DNA from: Gymnothorax reevesii
Lineage: Eukaryota > Chordata > Actinopteri > Anguilliformes > Muraenidae
Reading direction: 5' to 3'
Assembly (NCBI GenBank): GCA_029721435.1
Contig: CM056574.1
Span: forward strand, 33,312,001-33,376,000
DNA: 64,000 nucleotides
Each line of letters starts with the position of its first letter. The first letter of the stretch is position 1. Shown here piece by piece: positions 11,192 through 20,863 of this stretch. The translations under genes were made by a program, and so were the position numbers. The notes under the pieces are model-generated. The model was not told where the DNA came from, did no database searches, and worked only from the letters and a program-made list of their open reading frames with translations.

Positions 11192-11540
11192 CTACTTTTT
11201 TTTTCGATTTACAACTGCAGCCATGATAATCACAGAGCTAGTTTGCCACATTGGTTAATATGAGTAACCGTTAACTTTTGCAAATACTTTATGGTGGCAT
11301 TTTGCTGACTGCGGCAATTCCAGAAAATTCCAGAATTTATACCGCATTCAATGAAACAGAATACATAGTCTTTGTCCGTTTAAAATGCGAACAGCATGAA
11401 GACTGCGGTAAACTCCCTGCTTTGTTCGCAGCATTGATTCTGTTTGATCAATGGTAGCATACTACCAGCTTTTTTCCTGATAGTGGAAAGCCTATATTGT
11501 AAAAAGAAGGAATATTTCAGGTATTACTGTGTTAGTGAGC

Positions 11541-13137
11541 CAAAATCGTGCTCAAAAGTTGGTACACTCTGGCTGAATTCGTAAAATAGGTGACATTTTT
11601 TAAAGAAAACATGAATGGCCAGGCAAAACACACTTCTTTTATTTATAACTGAATTCATATCCTACTGTAGGTCATGAGGAATGGCACAATCAGCAAATAA
11701 AACATTGCAATAAGGGACAAAAAATGAAATGAACCCTATTCAAAAGTATGCATACCCTTAGTTCTCAATACTGTGTATTGCCCCCCGTTGCATCCATATT
11801 AGCATGCAGTCTTTTGGGATATTTTTCAATGAGGCCCCTAAATCTCCCTCTATAGCTGCCCATTCTTCCTTGCAAAATGCCTCCAGCTCCTGCAAATTCT
11901 TTGATCGTCTTGCACAAACTGCATGTTTGAGATCTCCCCAAAGCAGAACGATGATATTGAGGTCAGGAGAATCACTCCAGAACCTTCACCTTTCTCTTCT
12001 GTAACCACTGGAGGGTCAATTTGGTCTTATGCTTTGGATCACTGTCATGCTGGAAAGTCCAAGTGAGTCTCATGTGCAGCTTTCGTGCTGAACAATGCTA
12101 ATTGTCTGCCAGAATTTTCTGATAGGATGCTGCATTCAGCTTGCCATCAATTTTCATGAGATTCCCAGTGCCTTTACAGCTCACACAGCCCTGAAACATC
12201 AGAGAGCCTCCACCATGCTTTAGAGAGGGAATGGCATATTTTCAACCGCGGGCCTTGATGATTGTTCTCCAAACATAGCGCTTATGGTTATGACTACAAA
12301 GTTTTATTTTGGTCTCCTCACTCCAAATAACAGTATTCCAGAAGTTGTGAGGTGTGTCAAGGTGTTGTTTGGCCATATTTGGCATTTTTGTGGAATTGGC
12401 ACAGAAATGGCTACCCTCAAGCAACTCAACCATGTGGTTTAAGTACCTCCTTATAGTACTTCTTGAAACAACCACAACATCTTTTTCCGGAGCATCCTGT
12501 ATTTCTCTTAAGATTGCTTGTGGATTTTTCTTTGTGTCTTGAACAATTCTCCTGGCAGTTTGGGCTGAAATCTTTCTTGGCCTACCAGACCTTAGCTTGG
12601 TATGAACGTATCCCCCAATTTTCCACCTCTAAATCACAGTACTGAATAGCATTTTCAAGTCTTTGGATATCTTTTTATATCCTTTCCCATCTATAAAAAG
12701 TTTAACTACCTTTTAATGAAGGTCCTTAGACAGTTATTTTCCGCTCCCCATGGCTCAGTGTCTAACCAGATCAGTGCATCCACTCTGGAGCTAACAAACT
12801 CAAGGACAGTACACAGACACTAATTACAATTTAAAAAGCCAGAGGTGTGGAACTCTTAATAGCCATTTAAACCTGAGTGTGTCACCTCGTGTCTATATAA
12901 CAGGGTCAAGCATTCAAGGGCATGTAAACTTGAGATCAGGGCCATTTGAGTGATTTCAGTTTTCATTCTGATTTAATTAAAAAGGAGTCAAACACCTTTG
13001 TGATGAAAAATGACTTCAAGTGATCACTATCCTTAAATAAAAGGCTTTTTTTTTGCATGATGAGTCATATTTTCGAAATAAATGGCAACATTTCACAAAT
13101 TCATCTAGGGTATGCAAACTTTTGAGCAAAACTGCAT
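11541..13137 (-). mobile_element. Tc1-like DNA transposon, inactivated
   Basis: The two ends match in inverted orientation: GTGCTCAAAAGTTGGTAC near 11549 against TTGCTCAAAAGTTTGCATAC read on the minus strand from about 13128, continuing with weaker similarity for some 60 bp. TA follows the right end at 13136-13137; the left TA is not clear. The 1.6 kb span, long degenerate inverted repeats and a single reverse-oriented transposase reading frame fit the Tc1/mariner superfamily. The left end is placed to within about 10 bp. Confidence 0.88.
11780..12751 (-). pseudogene. Tc1-like transposase, broken
   Basis: On the minus strand the longest intact piece (12475-12242) reads through the Tc1 DDE region with WNTVIWSEETKIKL and HNHKRYVWR, which correspond to the family's first catalytic Asp region (usually WSDE, here SEE). 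Downstream, KHGGGSLMFQGC and GTGNLMKIDGKLNA-like stretches are legible but in other frames, and the upstream helix-turn-helix part is split by stops. At least two frameshifts and several stops make it non-functional. A start near 12751 (ATGGGGAGC) fits the usual position. Confidence 0.88.
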
Positions 13138-13926
13138 ACTTCCTCCTTACTGGGTGTGAAAAGTGTTGCGTTTTGCTTGGGTGCTCAGAGGTGGAAACAG
13201 TAAGCTCTCCGCTTCTGGGTGAATGCTTTGAATGAGAAAATAAGCAGTTTCTGTAATGAGTACTTGTTTTGGCTGATGGGGCTCTACAGAAAAATAAAAA
13301 TCTTATAATGGTAAAAAAAAGCATGTTTTTGGTTTTGGAGAAGTTATTGGTAACCACTGATATCCATCTGCACCTTTATTGATAAACCTACTCCACTCGC
13401 AATCATCAATTCATATTGAAATTCATAATTCAAAAGTTGATGTGTGTTAAAATCTGAATATTTTATCATTTCACAGACCACAATTTTGAAGGCTCTGCCA
13501 GCGTGGAGAGCCACTTGTATAGCTATCCCATCTGGCTCAAAAACAGTGGATAATATTGAACACTCAGATGATGCAAACTAGTAGTCAAGGAGTTTATGAT
13601 CCCAGAAATGTATTGTTTTAACTCCCCGCCATTTTTCAACTATCAGTATTTTTTTCTTTTTAATAATTTCCACGCAGAATTTTCTTAGATTTCTTCTGTT
13701 TGTGGTTCTTATTCTAAACTAAAATTGCGAAAATAAACCGAAATACAAAGAAATTCCAAATGATACAGATGTCTTGTTTCATTTAAGCCATTTTTACTCC
13801 TTACTTTCCGGTGAAGCTCAAATCTTGAATTACAAAGCCTTAAATAGAGAAAAGCATAAATAGCCAGATTCAACTTCTGCGCAAAGGGTTTAAGGGGGAA
13901 TGCTAGTATTTAAACTGGAAAAATGA
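13138..13926. other. Intronic sequence, no gene seen
   Basis: A/T-rich. The minus-strand open frame 13016-13357 overlaps the transposon end and is not credible as a gene. Confidence 0.55.
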
Positions 13927-13953
13927 ACACACACACACACACACACACACACA
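13927..13953. repeat. (AC)n microsatellite
   Basis: About 13 uninterrupted AC units. Confidence 0.97.
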
Positions 13954-14642
13954 TTTACATTCAGGCAAGAGAAAATTTAATGGAAAATCCAACATACACT
14001 GTCTCAGAAAGGTGTCAGGCCTCCACAAACTGTCAGATCAGTTTCAACATGCTTTGGCGCCTTGGCATTGAGTCTATGAGTGTAAAACTTCACTAATGAG
14101 GCGGAGTACTTTTCCTCCAAGAGATATTGCCTCATTTGGCGCTCTAAAAATGGGCAGGCCCCTACCCCATCCATGCACCTTCCGTGAGGTTGGGAGAGAG
14201 CACCGACAGTGCCCCCTGCTGTTTGGCCCCAGACAGCTAACTGATATAAAAAAACACCCATGTGCTTGAGTGCATCAACAACAACATGCAATTGTTGTGT
14301 CCAACCTATCGAGGGAGGGGGCGTAGTGGGGCAGGGAACACAAAACGAGGGTGCAGAGCCCTACATCTTAAAAGGATGTGCTGTAATGTCGAGCGATGCT
14401 CTGCTCAATGTAACCAGCATTTCTCTCTCCACCACCTGCACCGCTAAGACTGCCTCTCTTCATTACCATCTCATACATGCACGGCCACCATCATCCCTCC
14501 TGTAAATACCTATCCTTATCTTGTGCATGTGTGCACATTCGCAAATGCAAGTGTGTGTACTTGCGTATGTGTGTACGTGTGTGTGGGTGTGCGTTTCCCA
14601 AAAAATACGCCCCACCCAACCCAAAGCTCCTTCTTGTCAGAT
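13954..14642. other. Intronic sequence with TG-rich patch
   Basis: No gene is seen. A degenerate TG-rich patch lies at about 14520-14592. Confidence 0.55.
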
Positions 14643-14650
14643 GTATACAC

Positions 14651-14760
14651 TAGGGCTGTCACATTTTATTCGAAATTCGAACATTCATTCGAACAAGGGG
14701 GTGAAAGTTCACCACTTCGTCAACGTGTTTTTTTTTTTTTTTTTAAAGGTGACAGCCCTA
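14651..14760. mobile_element. 110 bp hAT-type MITE with perfect target duplication
   Basis: TAGGGCTGTCAC at 14651-14662 and GTGACAGCCCTA at 14749-14760 are exact 12 bp inverted repeats. Both sides carry GTATACAC (14643-14650 and 14761-14768), an 8 bp target duplication. The interior contains two TTCGAA-type repeats and a T16-19 run. It is too short to encode anything and is probably the internal-deletion remnant of an hAT element. Confidence 0.9.
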
Positions 14761-14768
14761 GTATACAC

Positions 14769-15410
14769 TCATTACCACTGCACACCCTTAAAACAATCGT
14801 GTCATACTCATCTACCGACATAACTCTACTTCGGCACATCCTCTTCCTAATAACTAACCAGATGCACACACCCCGTACCCTCCCAGCTCCACCCTCTCAC
14901 TAAATACACCTCCCAGACTGAGGTACTGTCAAGAATTATGTGCAGCCAGACATCGGACAGGGAGCTTGAGTGGATTAATTCACCAAACGAGGTCGTCTCG
15001 GCGTGACACAGAGGGCGACCATCAATCATGTCAGGCCACACAAGCCGGTTTCGTGGCTGTCATCATGCTCATGTTTATAAGACCGTCCACCCAGTTAGAG
15101 GGGTGAGCACAATGGAGAAAGGCTTCTTTTTTCAGATTTCAGACCAGAGCCACACCCCTTTTGAAGGTCATTCTCACACAAATACAGGACTGACCACATC
15201 AATGCCAGCATGGCCAAATGACATTGCTGGTGTCACCTCGCCCACCCTGTTGACTCAGGCCACTTTTGTAAAAATTAGCTGAGATCAAAAATATGAAAAG
15301 GGGCGGAGAGACAACTGACCAAAATGCGAGGTTCTCCAGGAAGCTAGAAAACTTGCATCCATGGGACTCAGATGCTCCGGCATCTGGGAAACTCTAGAAA
15401 ATTTACCCAA
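14769..15410. other. Intronic sequence, possible regulatory patch
   Basis: No gene is seen. 14965-15080 contains GATTAATTC and a PBX/MEIS-like site (15019-15035) in compositionally ordinary sequence. Confidence 0.5.
15019..15035 (-). promoter_or_regulatory. Candidate PBX-HOX / MEIS composite site
   Basis: The minus strand reads CCTGACATGATTGATGG: a TGACA MEIS/PREP-like core immediately followed by TGATTGATGG, which matches the PBX-HOX consensus. A single motif of this kind is expected by chance at low frequency, so this is a suggestion only. Confidence 0.25.
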
Positions 15411-15757
15411 GTTCAAACACCAGAAAAATTGTCAAAATTTTGAAAGATTCGGAAACAAAGTTCGAGATTCACACCTTCTGGGTCCAAAAAAAGCACATGT
15501 TTAAGCTCAGTGAATTCTGTCGAGCAGTGTTTGATCGGAAGAAGTGGATAGACACCCCCCTATGACAACAAAAGGAGAGGGAAACGTGACAAGAGGTATC
15601 GGTTCAAACACCTGAAAAATCAGATTTTTTTATTTTTTTTATTTTTTAAATACTGAAACAAGGCATGAAATGCACAGCTTTAGTGTCCCTACAAAGCACA
15701 TGTATAAGTCCAATTAATTCTGTTGACCAGTTTTTAACAAGTGGATAAACGGTACCC
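15411..15757. repeat. ~200 bp diverged tandem duplication
   Basis: Both units start GTTCAAACACC (15411 and 15602) followed by GAAAAAT. Both continue through an A/T-rich stretch to AAAGCACATGT.TAAG.. and AATTCTGT.GA, and end AAGTGGATA.AC..ACCC. The right unit carries a T/A expansion near 15626-15650. Confidence 0.75.
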
Positions 15758-16785
15758 ATTTAATCGAACAATAGTAGTGTCTCAGTAACGTAAACTGTAG
15801 TGTGCCATTTACAGGCTCGACAAACCCTCCCCCTTGACAATTGTGGTCCGTCTCTCCCTCCCTTGCAGTCCCCGTTCTCTCCCTCTCAGCACAATCCAGC
15901 CCAATATGGTCCACAAAGCCCTCATGAATACAATGAAAAATAAAAATACTCCACCAACCACATTAAATGAGCCCACGAAAACAAGCCATGAGTCAGTTCA
16001 TTAGAAACATTTTGTCTTAACTCTTGACCTAAGATCACATTGACCAAAATCTCAATATTGGAAATCACCGTAAATTAATTAAAAAGAATGTCTTGGCACC
16101 CGAGAACTGTGTAGTCTAAACAGGCAGTCACACTGTACCCCCTCCACCCCACGCCTGGTACTCATATGCTGGGAGAAACAGAGGCAGAAAAAGACGCGGC
16201 CGGAAAATGAAGTCCTCCACCTCCAGCTGTTTGTCCGCTTTAAAATCGGGACCTGCTTCCACTCCATCAGCCGCACGCAGCGAGGACAAGCGGGGGGTGA
16301 GGGCGCAGTAAACGGGAGCAGCCGGGTAGGACGAGCACCATTACTCAGAGAGGAGCACGGACTGATCAATTATTAATCGGCGCAGACGTAACCTTTGGGA
16401 AAGAAGAATAACACTCCAGGCTCCGGCTGACAGCCCAGTTAATCCCGCCCGCTCCGTCATCGCAGCCAGACAGAGAGACAGACCCCTCCGCGGGTCGGGC
16501 CCTTCCTCTTTTCCACAATGTATTTTTGATCAGGAGGTTGAGCGGATGGCCAAGCCCACAGCTTCAAAGCTGCTGGATGCCACATTACGAACGGGCAGTA
16601 AGATGGACGCCACAGCCAATATTTCACTTCCTCAAGAGTCAGGACCATTATATAGGGGTTCAGTTGTGCTTAGATATTTCTGGAGAACGGCAATGTAAGT
16701 TTAAAAAAAAAAAAGTTCACGCTCATCCAGAAACACACACACAAAACCCTTATCATCCTGAAAGCAATTCTCCCTGCTATGTGTC
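15758..16785. other. Intronic sequence, no gene seen
   Basis: GC content rises at about 16190-16500. No coding signature is recognised on either strand. Confidence 0.5.
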
Positions 16786-17008
16786 TTGGCGCACGTAAAC
16801 TTGAAAATGGCTGACTGTGGAGCAAATGATTCTCTCGATGATTTTCAATTGTCGGTATCACCAAAAGCCAAGAAAACCTTTGAAGGAAATTAATGCTAAT
16901 GTATCAAGCAGCAGTGCCGTACCAACTAAAGAAGCTGCTGTTCAAGTGGGAAATGCGAGACCGAGAGCAGCAGTGGATTCACCACTAACCCTAACCCTAA
17001 CCCTAAAG
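16786..17008 (+). repeat. Inverted-duplication arm with telomere-like CCCTAA repeats
   Basis: This segment, starting TTGGCGCACGTAAACTT, recurs almost unchanged in reverse orientation at 21020-21310. It ends in CCCTAA units at 16986-17007. An ATG at 16807 opens a 28-codon frame (MADCGANDSLDDFQLS..KKTFEGN) conserved in both copies, then a stop. A second frame remains open through the rest. I do not recognise the peptide. Confidence 0.85.
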
Positions 17009-17171
17009 ACAGAAGCACACTGTTAAACTACAGAGTTCAAACAATTCCTGTTTACAGCAAAAGCTAAAGCAAACTTAAAGCAAATGTTAAAGTCAATGTT
17101 CCTGCATATTAATACATACACTGAAGACACAAACACACAGACACGCTCTTATACAGCCCCAGAGACACACA

Positions 17172-17172
17172 G

Positions 17173-17213
<41 letters not shown>
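17172..17213. repeat. (CT)n(CA)n microsatellite
   Basis: A CT run passes into about 14 CA units. It lies 11 bp intron-side of the cfdp1 donor at 17224, so length variation here sits next to a splice site. Confidence 0.97.
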
Positions 17214-17217
<4 letters not shown>

Positions 17218-17224
17218 AGCTCAC

Positions 17225-17383
17225 CCCTCTTTTCCCCGGTTGTGGGTTGCCAGCTCATCCACGATGCCCTCCTCGCTCTTGTAGGCGTCCCAGTCGAGCC
17301 GAGACTTCTCCAGCGTGCTCATCTTCTGCTTCTTCCCCCCGATCTGACTCAGGACACTGGACATCCCCGCGGACCGCTTCACA
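17225..17383 (-). CDS. cfdp1: cfdp1 penultimate exon (BCNT domain)
   Basis: On the minus strand, GTCTCCCCTGCAG is followed by a 159 bp exon and the consensus donor GTGAGC. The exon begins with one base of a split codon, runs 52 full codons and ends with two bases of the next Gly codon, so it is phase 2 on both sides and adds no frame change if skipped. It encodes [20 protein letters not shown], then [15 protein letters not shown], then [17 protein letters not shown]. The [14 protein letters not shown] core followed by an acidic EEG and LA.HNRGKEG is the hallmark of the BCNT C-terminal domain of CFDP1. This domain is the part conserved from yeast Swc5 to vertebrates and contacts histones in H2A.Z exchange. 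The protein is nuclear and chromatin-bound; vertebrate work links it to mitotic chromosome organisation and craniofacial development. The upstream, acidic N-terminal exons were not found in this window. Confidence 0.95.
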
Positions 17384-18209
17384 CTGCAGGGGAGACGGGC
17401 ACCGCCATTTAACGCACCGGGAACCACTAACGACATACTGAGAAGCAACAGGAACCACTAACACCAAACTAGGGGCATGGGGGGGCAGATTTAGGTGTTG
17501 CACATCAGGGTGAACTCAAGCCCAAAATGAGAGAGGGTGGGGCATTTCGGGATTAAACTCTTTGAACAACTGACAATTCATTGGGGGGGAGGGGGGTGTA
17601 GATACAGGGGTTACACTCCAGAAATAACTAAAAAAATAAACATTGAGAGACAGACCATTCTTTTCAGAGGATTCCAAAGTGTTATAGTGTTACACATACG
17701 ATGAACTATAAATTCACACATGCCAAGACAACATGGAAATGTTAGCAGGACAAAATGTCAGAACTCTCATCTGTCCTTGATGACATGAGCGACTCTCCCA
17801 AGCGAATACGGTAGCAGCCTGAATCGTTCTGCGGTACATTAGCTGTAAAACAACCAGACTGAATGCTGAATAATGGCCAATTCAACTAATAATACAGCCA
17901 GCCCACTTGTAAAACCCGGGGCAGTGTTGGGTGTTCGATGTCTGGATGTCGGATTCCACTCACATCTATGCTCGACCGAACGAGGCGGGTGCTTGTTTAC
18001 TGCTACAACTGAGAGGCGTCATGAACTGGGGAGTACAACAGGCTGCAGGTCAGGCCTGAAGATGGAGACGCACGTGGAGCCGGACCCGAGCGAGCGGAAC
18101 GCGGGAGAGAGGGAGGGATTCGGGGGGCGAGCCGCGGTCAGCGAAGTCCATCTGAGAGACCGCCGGAGCGCGGCAGAGCATCACTCCCATGAGCGCTTAG
18201 CATCATCAT
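17384..18209. other. Presumed cfdp1 intron, GC-rich patch
   Basis: No exon was found here. 18060-18180 is CpG-rich (GCGAGCGGAACGCGGG, GCGAGCCGCGGTCAGCG) but too short to be called a CpG island with confidence. Confidence 0.5.
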
Positions 18210-18725
18210 AACCGAGCACTGCTTCCCTAAGTCTGACAGAGAGAGAGGGAATAACTGAGCTCTGCTTCCCTAAGTCTGACTGAGAGAGAGGGAATAACTG
18301 AGCACTGCTTCCCTAAGTCTGACAGAGAGAGAGGGAATAACTGAGCACTGCTTCCCTAAGTCTGACAGAGAGAGAGGGAATAACTGAGCACTGCTTCCCT
18401 AAGTCTGACTGAGAGAGAGGGAATAACTGAGCACTGCTTCCCTAAGTCTGACTGAGAGAGAGGGAATAACTGAGCACTGCTTCCCTAAGTCTGACTGAGA
18501 GAGAGGGAATAACTGAGCACTGCTTCCCTAAGTCTGACTGAGAGAGAGGGAATAACTGAGCACTGCTTCCCTAAGTCTGACTGAGAGAGAGGGAATAACT
18601 GAGCACTGCTTCCCTAAGTCTGACTGAGAGAGAGGGAATAACAGAGCACTGCTTCCCTGAGTCTGACAGAGAGAGAGGGAATAACAGAGCACTGCTTCCC
18701 TAATCTGGCTGAGAGAGAGAGAGAG
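18210..18725. repeat. 43 bp minisatellite, 12 copies
   Basis: The unit is AACTGAGCACTGCTTCCCTA followed by AGTCTGACTGAGAGAGAGGGAAT. CTGCTTCC recurs at exact 43 bp spacing from about 18219 to 18692. Copies differ mainly at GACAGA/GACTGA, with the GACAGA form in copies 1, 3, 4 and 11. Since 43 is not a multiple of three, translated frames rotate and no protein repeat is implied. Confidence 0.97.
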
Positions 18726-19140
18726 AGAAAGGAAATAACTGACAGAGAGATGGAGGAAGGAGAGAAAAAGAGGGAGAGGGCAAGAGAGGGAGGGAGAGTG
18801 GGGAGCGCAGAGAGGGCGAGAGTGAGAAAGAGGGAGAGAGGGAGGGAGAGAGTGAAAGGGAGAGAAAGGGATAGAGACAGGGATGGAGGGGGAGAGAGAG
18901 AGATTGAGGGGGAGCGAGCGAGTCAGAGAGGGGGAGAGAGAGAGAGAGAGAAACACCATAAGACAGGAAGAAAGGGACTGAGGGTGAGAAAGATGGAGGG
19001 AGGTAAAAAAGGGAAACAGAAAGAGGACAGGAGAGGGGGAGGCCAGGGGAGGACACAGAGCGATACACAAGAGAAGGGCAGGACAGAGAACTACAGATGA
19101 AAGAAAGAGAGAAACGATGGGAAGATGTGGGGAAAGATAA
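18726..19140 (+). repeat. Polypurine (GA-rich) tract, ~415 bp
   Basis: The plus strand is nearly all A and G (GGGAGAGAG, GGAAGAAAGGG), with rare pyrimidines. The minus strand read as protein is a Ser/Leu/Pro artefact. The tract follows directly on the GA-ending 43 bp minisatellite and could adopt triplex (H-DNA) structure. Confidence 0.92.
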
Positions 19141-20266
19141 GGGTTGAAAAAAACACAGAAACGAGATAAAAGTAAAACATGGAAAGAAATATATTTTTCC
19201 ACTGAGGAAAACTATAAACGAGACACAGTTGTCTCTGTCCAAAAGTTTCGCCAAAACAGATCTCGATGTGCCACTTTACCTCGAATTCACACCAAACAAT
19301 CACACAGCTCACACTGCCCGTCACGCACGAAGTCAGAGTCCGTCAATCTAGTCAAATTTATAGGCTTTAACTCAAGTCAGAAAGCCATCAGTGAAATCGC
19401 CAATCTTTCATTTTACGTAGCCATAGAAGCGCGACGGACGTGCTCCTGGAGAAACTGGCGAAGCATTAGAGGAACCCCCAACTGGTTACCAACATGATTC
19501 AATTAATCATTGCCCTTGCAGTGCTATTCCCAGTTCCAGCATGACTAGCAGATAAACCGGCCTGCCCACCCGCTTGTTGTCCCCATAAGAGGTCTCCTGC
19601 GATGGACAGCGTTGTCCCATTGAGTCAGTCGGGGGCAGCCCACTAAGCTTTATTGCTCCCCAAGACTGACAAATTCCACAAATGGTGTGAATAAACATAA
19701 CAGCAGCAAATGCTAGGAATGGACAAAAATCTGCAGAGAGAGAAACTTCAATTGCCCCTCCTCCACAATCCCAACTGCGCCACTGTTTGCCTGTCACAAC
19801 AGTGGCTGGAACTTCCATCCTGTTCTTGGGACACTAATGATGACCGCTGTGCAGCAAAGGGAACGTGTAGTTGAAGGGGAGAGGGCATATTTTGGTAACT
19901 TAAAGATGAGAAAATTCCTTCTCCAGTTCCTTAAAGATATTGAGTACGATTTTCAAGAAAACAATGTAAGGACTCATTCAAAACTAATCACTTTCATTCT
20001 TCACTTATGTGTGAAAAGAAGTGTGTGGCAGTGTCTGTATTTAGAGAGCGTCTAATGCTGTTGAGGCGGCGGAGAGGAGGCAGACTTTGAATGTAGTGTT
20101 TACACATCAGAATCGACAAATCCTACCGGGGATATACTTTTAAGAAAGCCAGTCTCATTAACAGCAAATGCGAAGACTTGAGGCCAATGGTGCGAAAGAC
20201 AAGTTCAATGATCTGCACTACCATTGGATCAAACGTCAGATTGAACCATCACTCTGCTACAGTGTA
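19141..20266. other. Presumed intron, no gene seen
   Basis: Open frames on both strands (for example 19507-19818 minus) lack any family signature that I recognise. Confidence 0.5.
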
Positions 20267-20610
20267 AGGGCCTGTTTGAAACCGTGCACTGACGTACTAC
20301 TCGCCTTACCGACAACGTCAGATTTAGGGGGTGTTCACCTATGCGTGGGGAGTGAGTTTGTGTCCGCGAGAAGTTCTCGTATGTATACTAGATTGGGCAG
20401 ATATTTTGTGGGTGCGTCGTAAGCACACTATTCATACATAAATTGCCCAAGATGCAACGCGATGTAAACTGCCAGAAAAAACTCGCTGAGGAATAACAAG
20501 AAGAAGCAACAGGAAGAGTTTGTTCCTAGTGAATAGCGTGTAGTCTGACTAGTGTGTAGTGAGAATAGTGTATGCAGACCCTAGAGCGCGGTTTCAAAAA
20601 CGGCGTAAGT
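20267..20610. repeat. Possible inverted-repeat element (~340 bp)
   Basis: CCTGTTTGAAACCGTGC near 20271 is imperfectly mirrored by GCGCGGTTTCAAAAACGG near 20586. GTAAG occurs at both outer edges. The interior contains several short repeats of TAGTGTGTAG type. The ends are too imperfect for a firm call. Confidence 0.35.
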
Positions 20611-20863
20611 GTGTACACATTGTGCGGTTATAGTTCGCATCCAATGAAGAAGAGTGCGCCAGGACAGCTGCAGACCCATGGGACCAAGCACAAGAATATT
20701 GGGTACCACTTTACAATATGTTCGCCACCCAATTCCTGCTATCAAGAGTAGTATACTTAAATAAAATGAATCTGAAATGTCGGTAACGCAACAAGTCCAC
20801 AAACAAAAATTTACTCCTTATTCTATGTAAATGATAGCTTTCTTCGAGGTACCGTATTTTAAC

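Larger units (their letters stand above)
897..17224 (-). other. cfdp1: Last intron of cfdp1 (16.3 kb)
   Basis: Donor GTGAGC at 17224 down to 17219 and acceptor CTGCAG ending at 897, both on the minus strand, bound a phase-2 intron of 16,328 bp. All repeats and small open frames between these points are intronic with respect to cfdp1. Confidence 0.88.

Noticed and set aside
18528..19254. 184-224 codon minus-strand frames rich in Ser, Leu and Pro
   Set aside because: They are translations of the minisatellite and the GA tract; there is no domain or start context.
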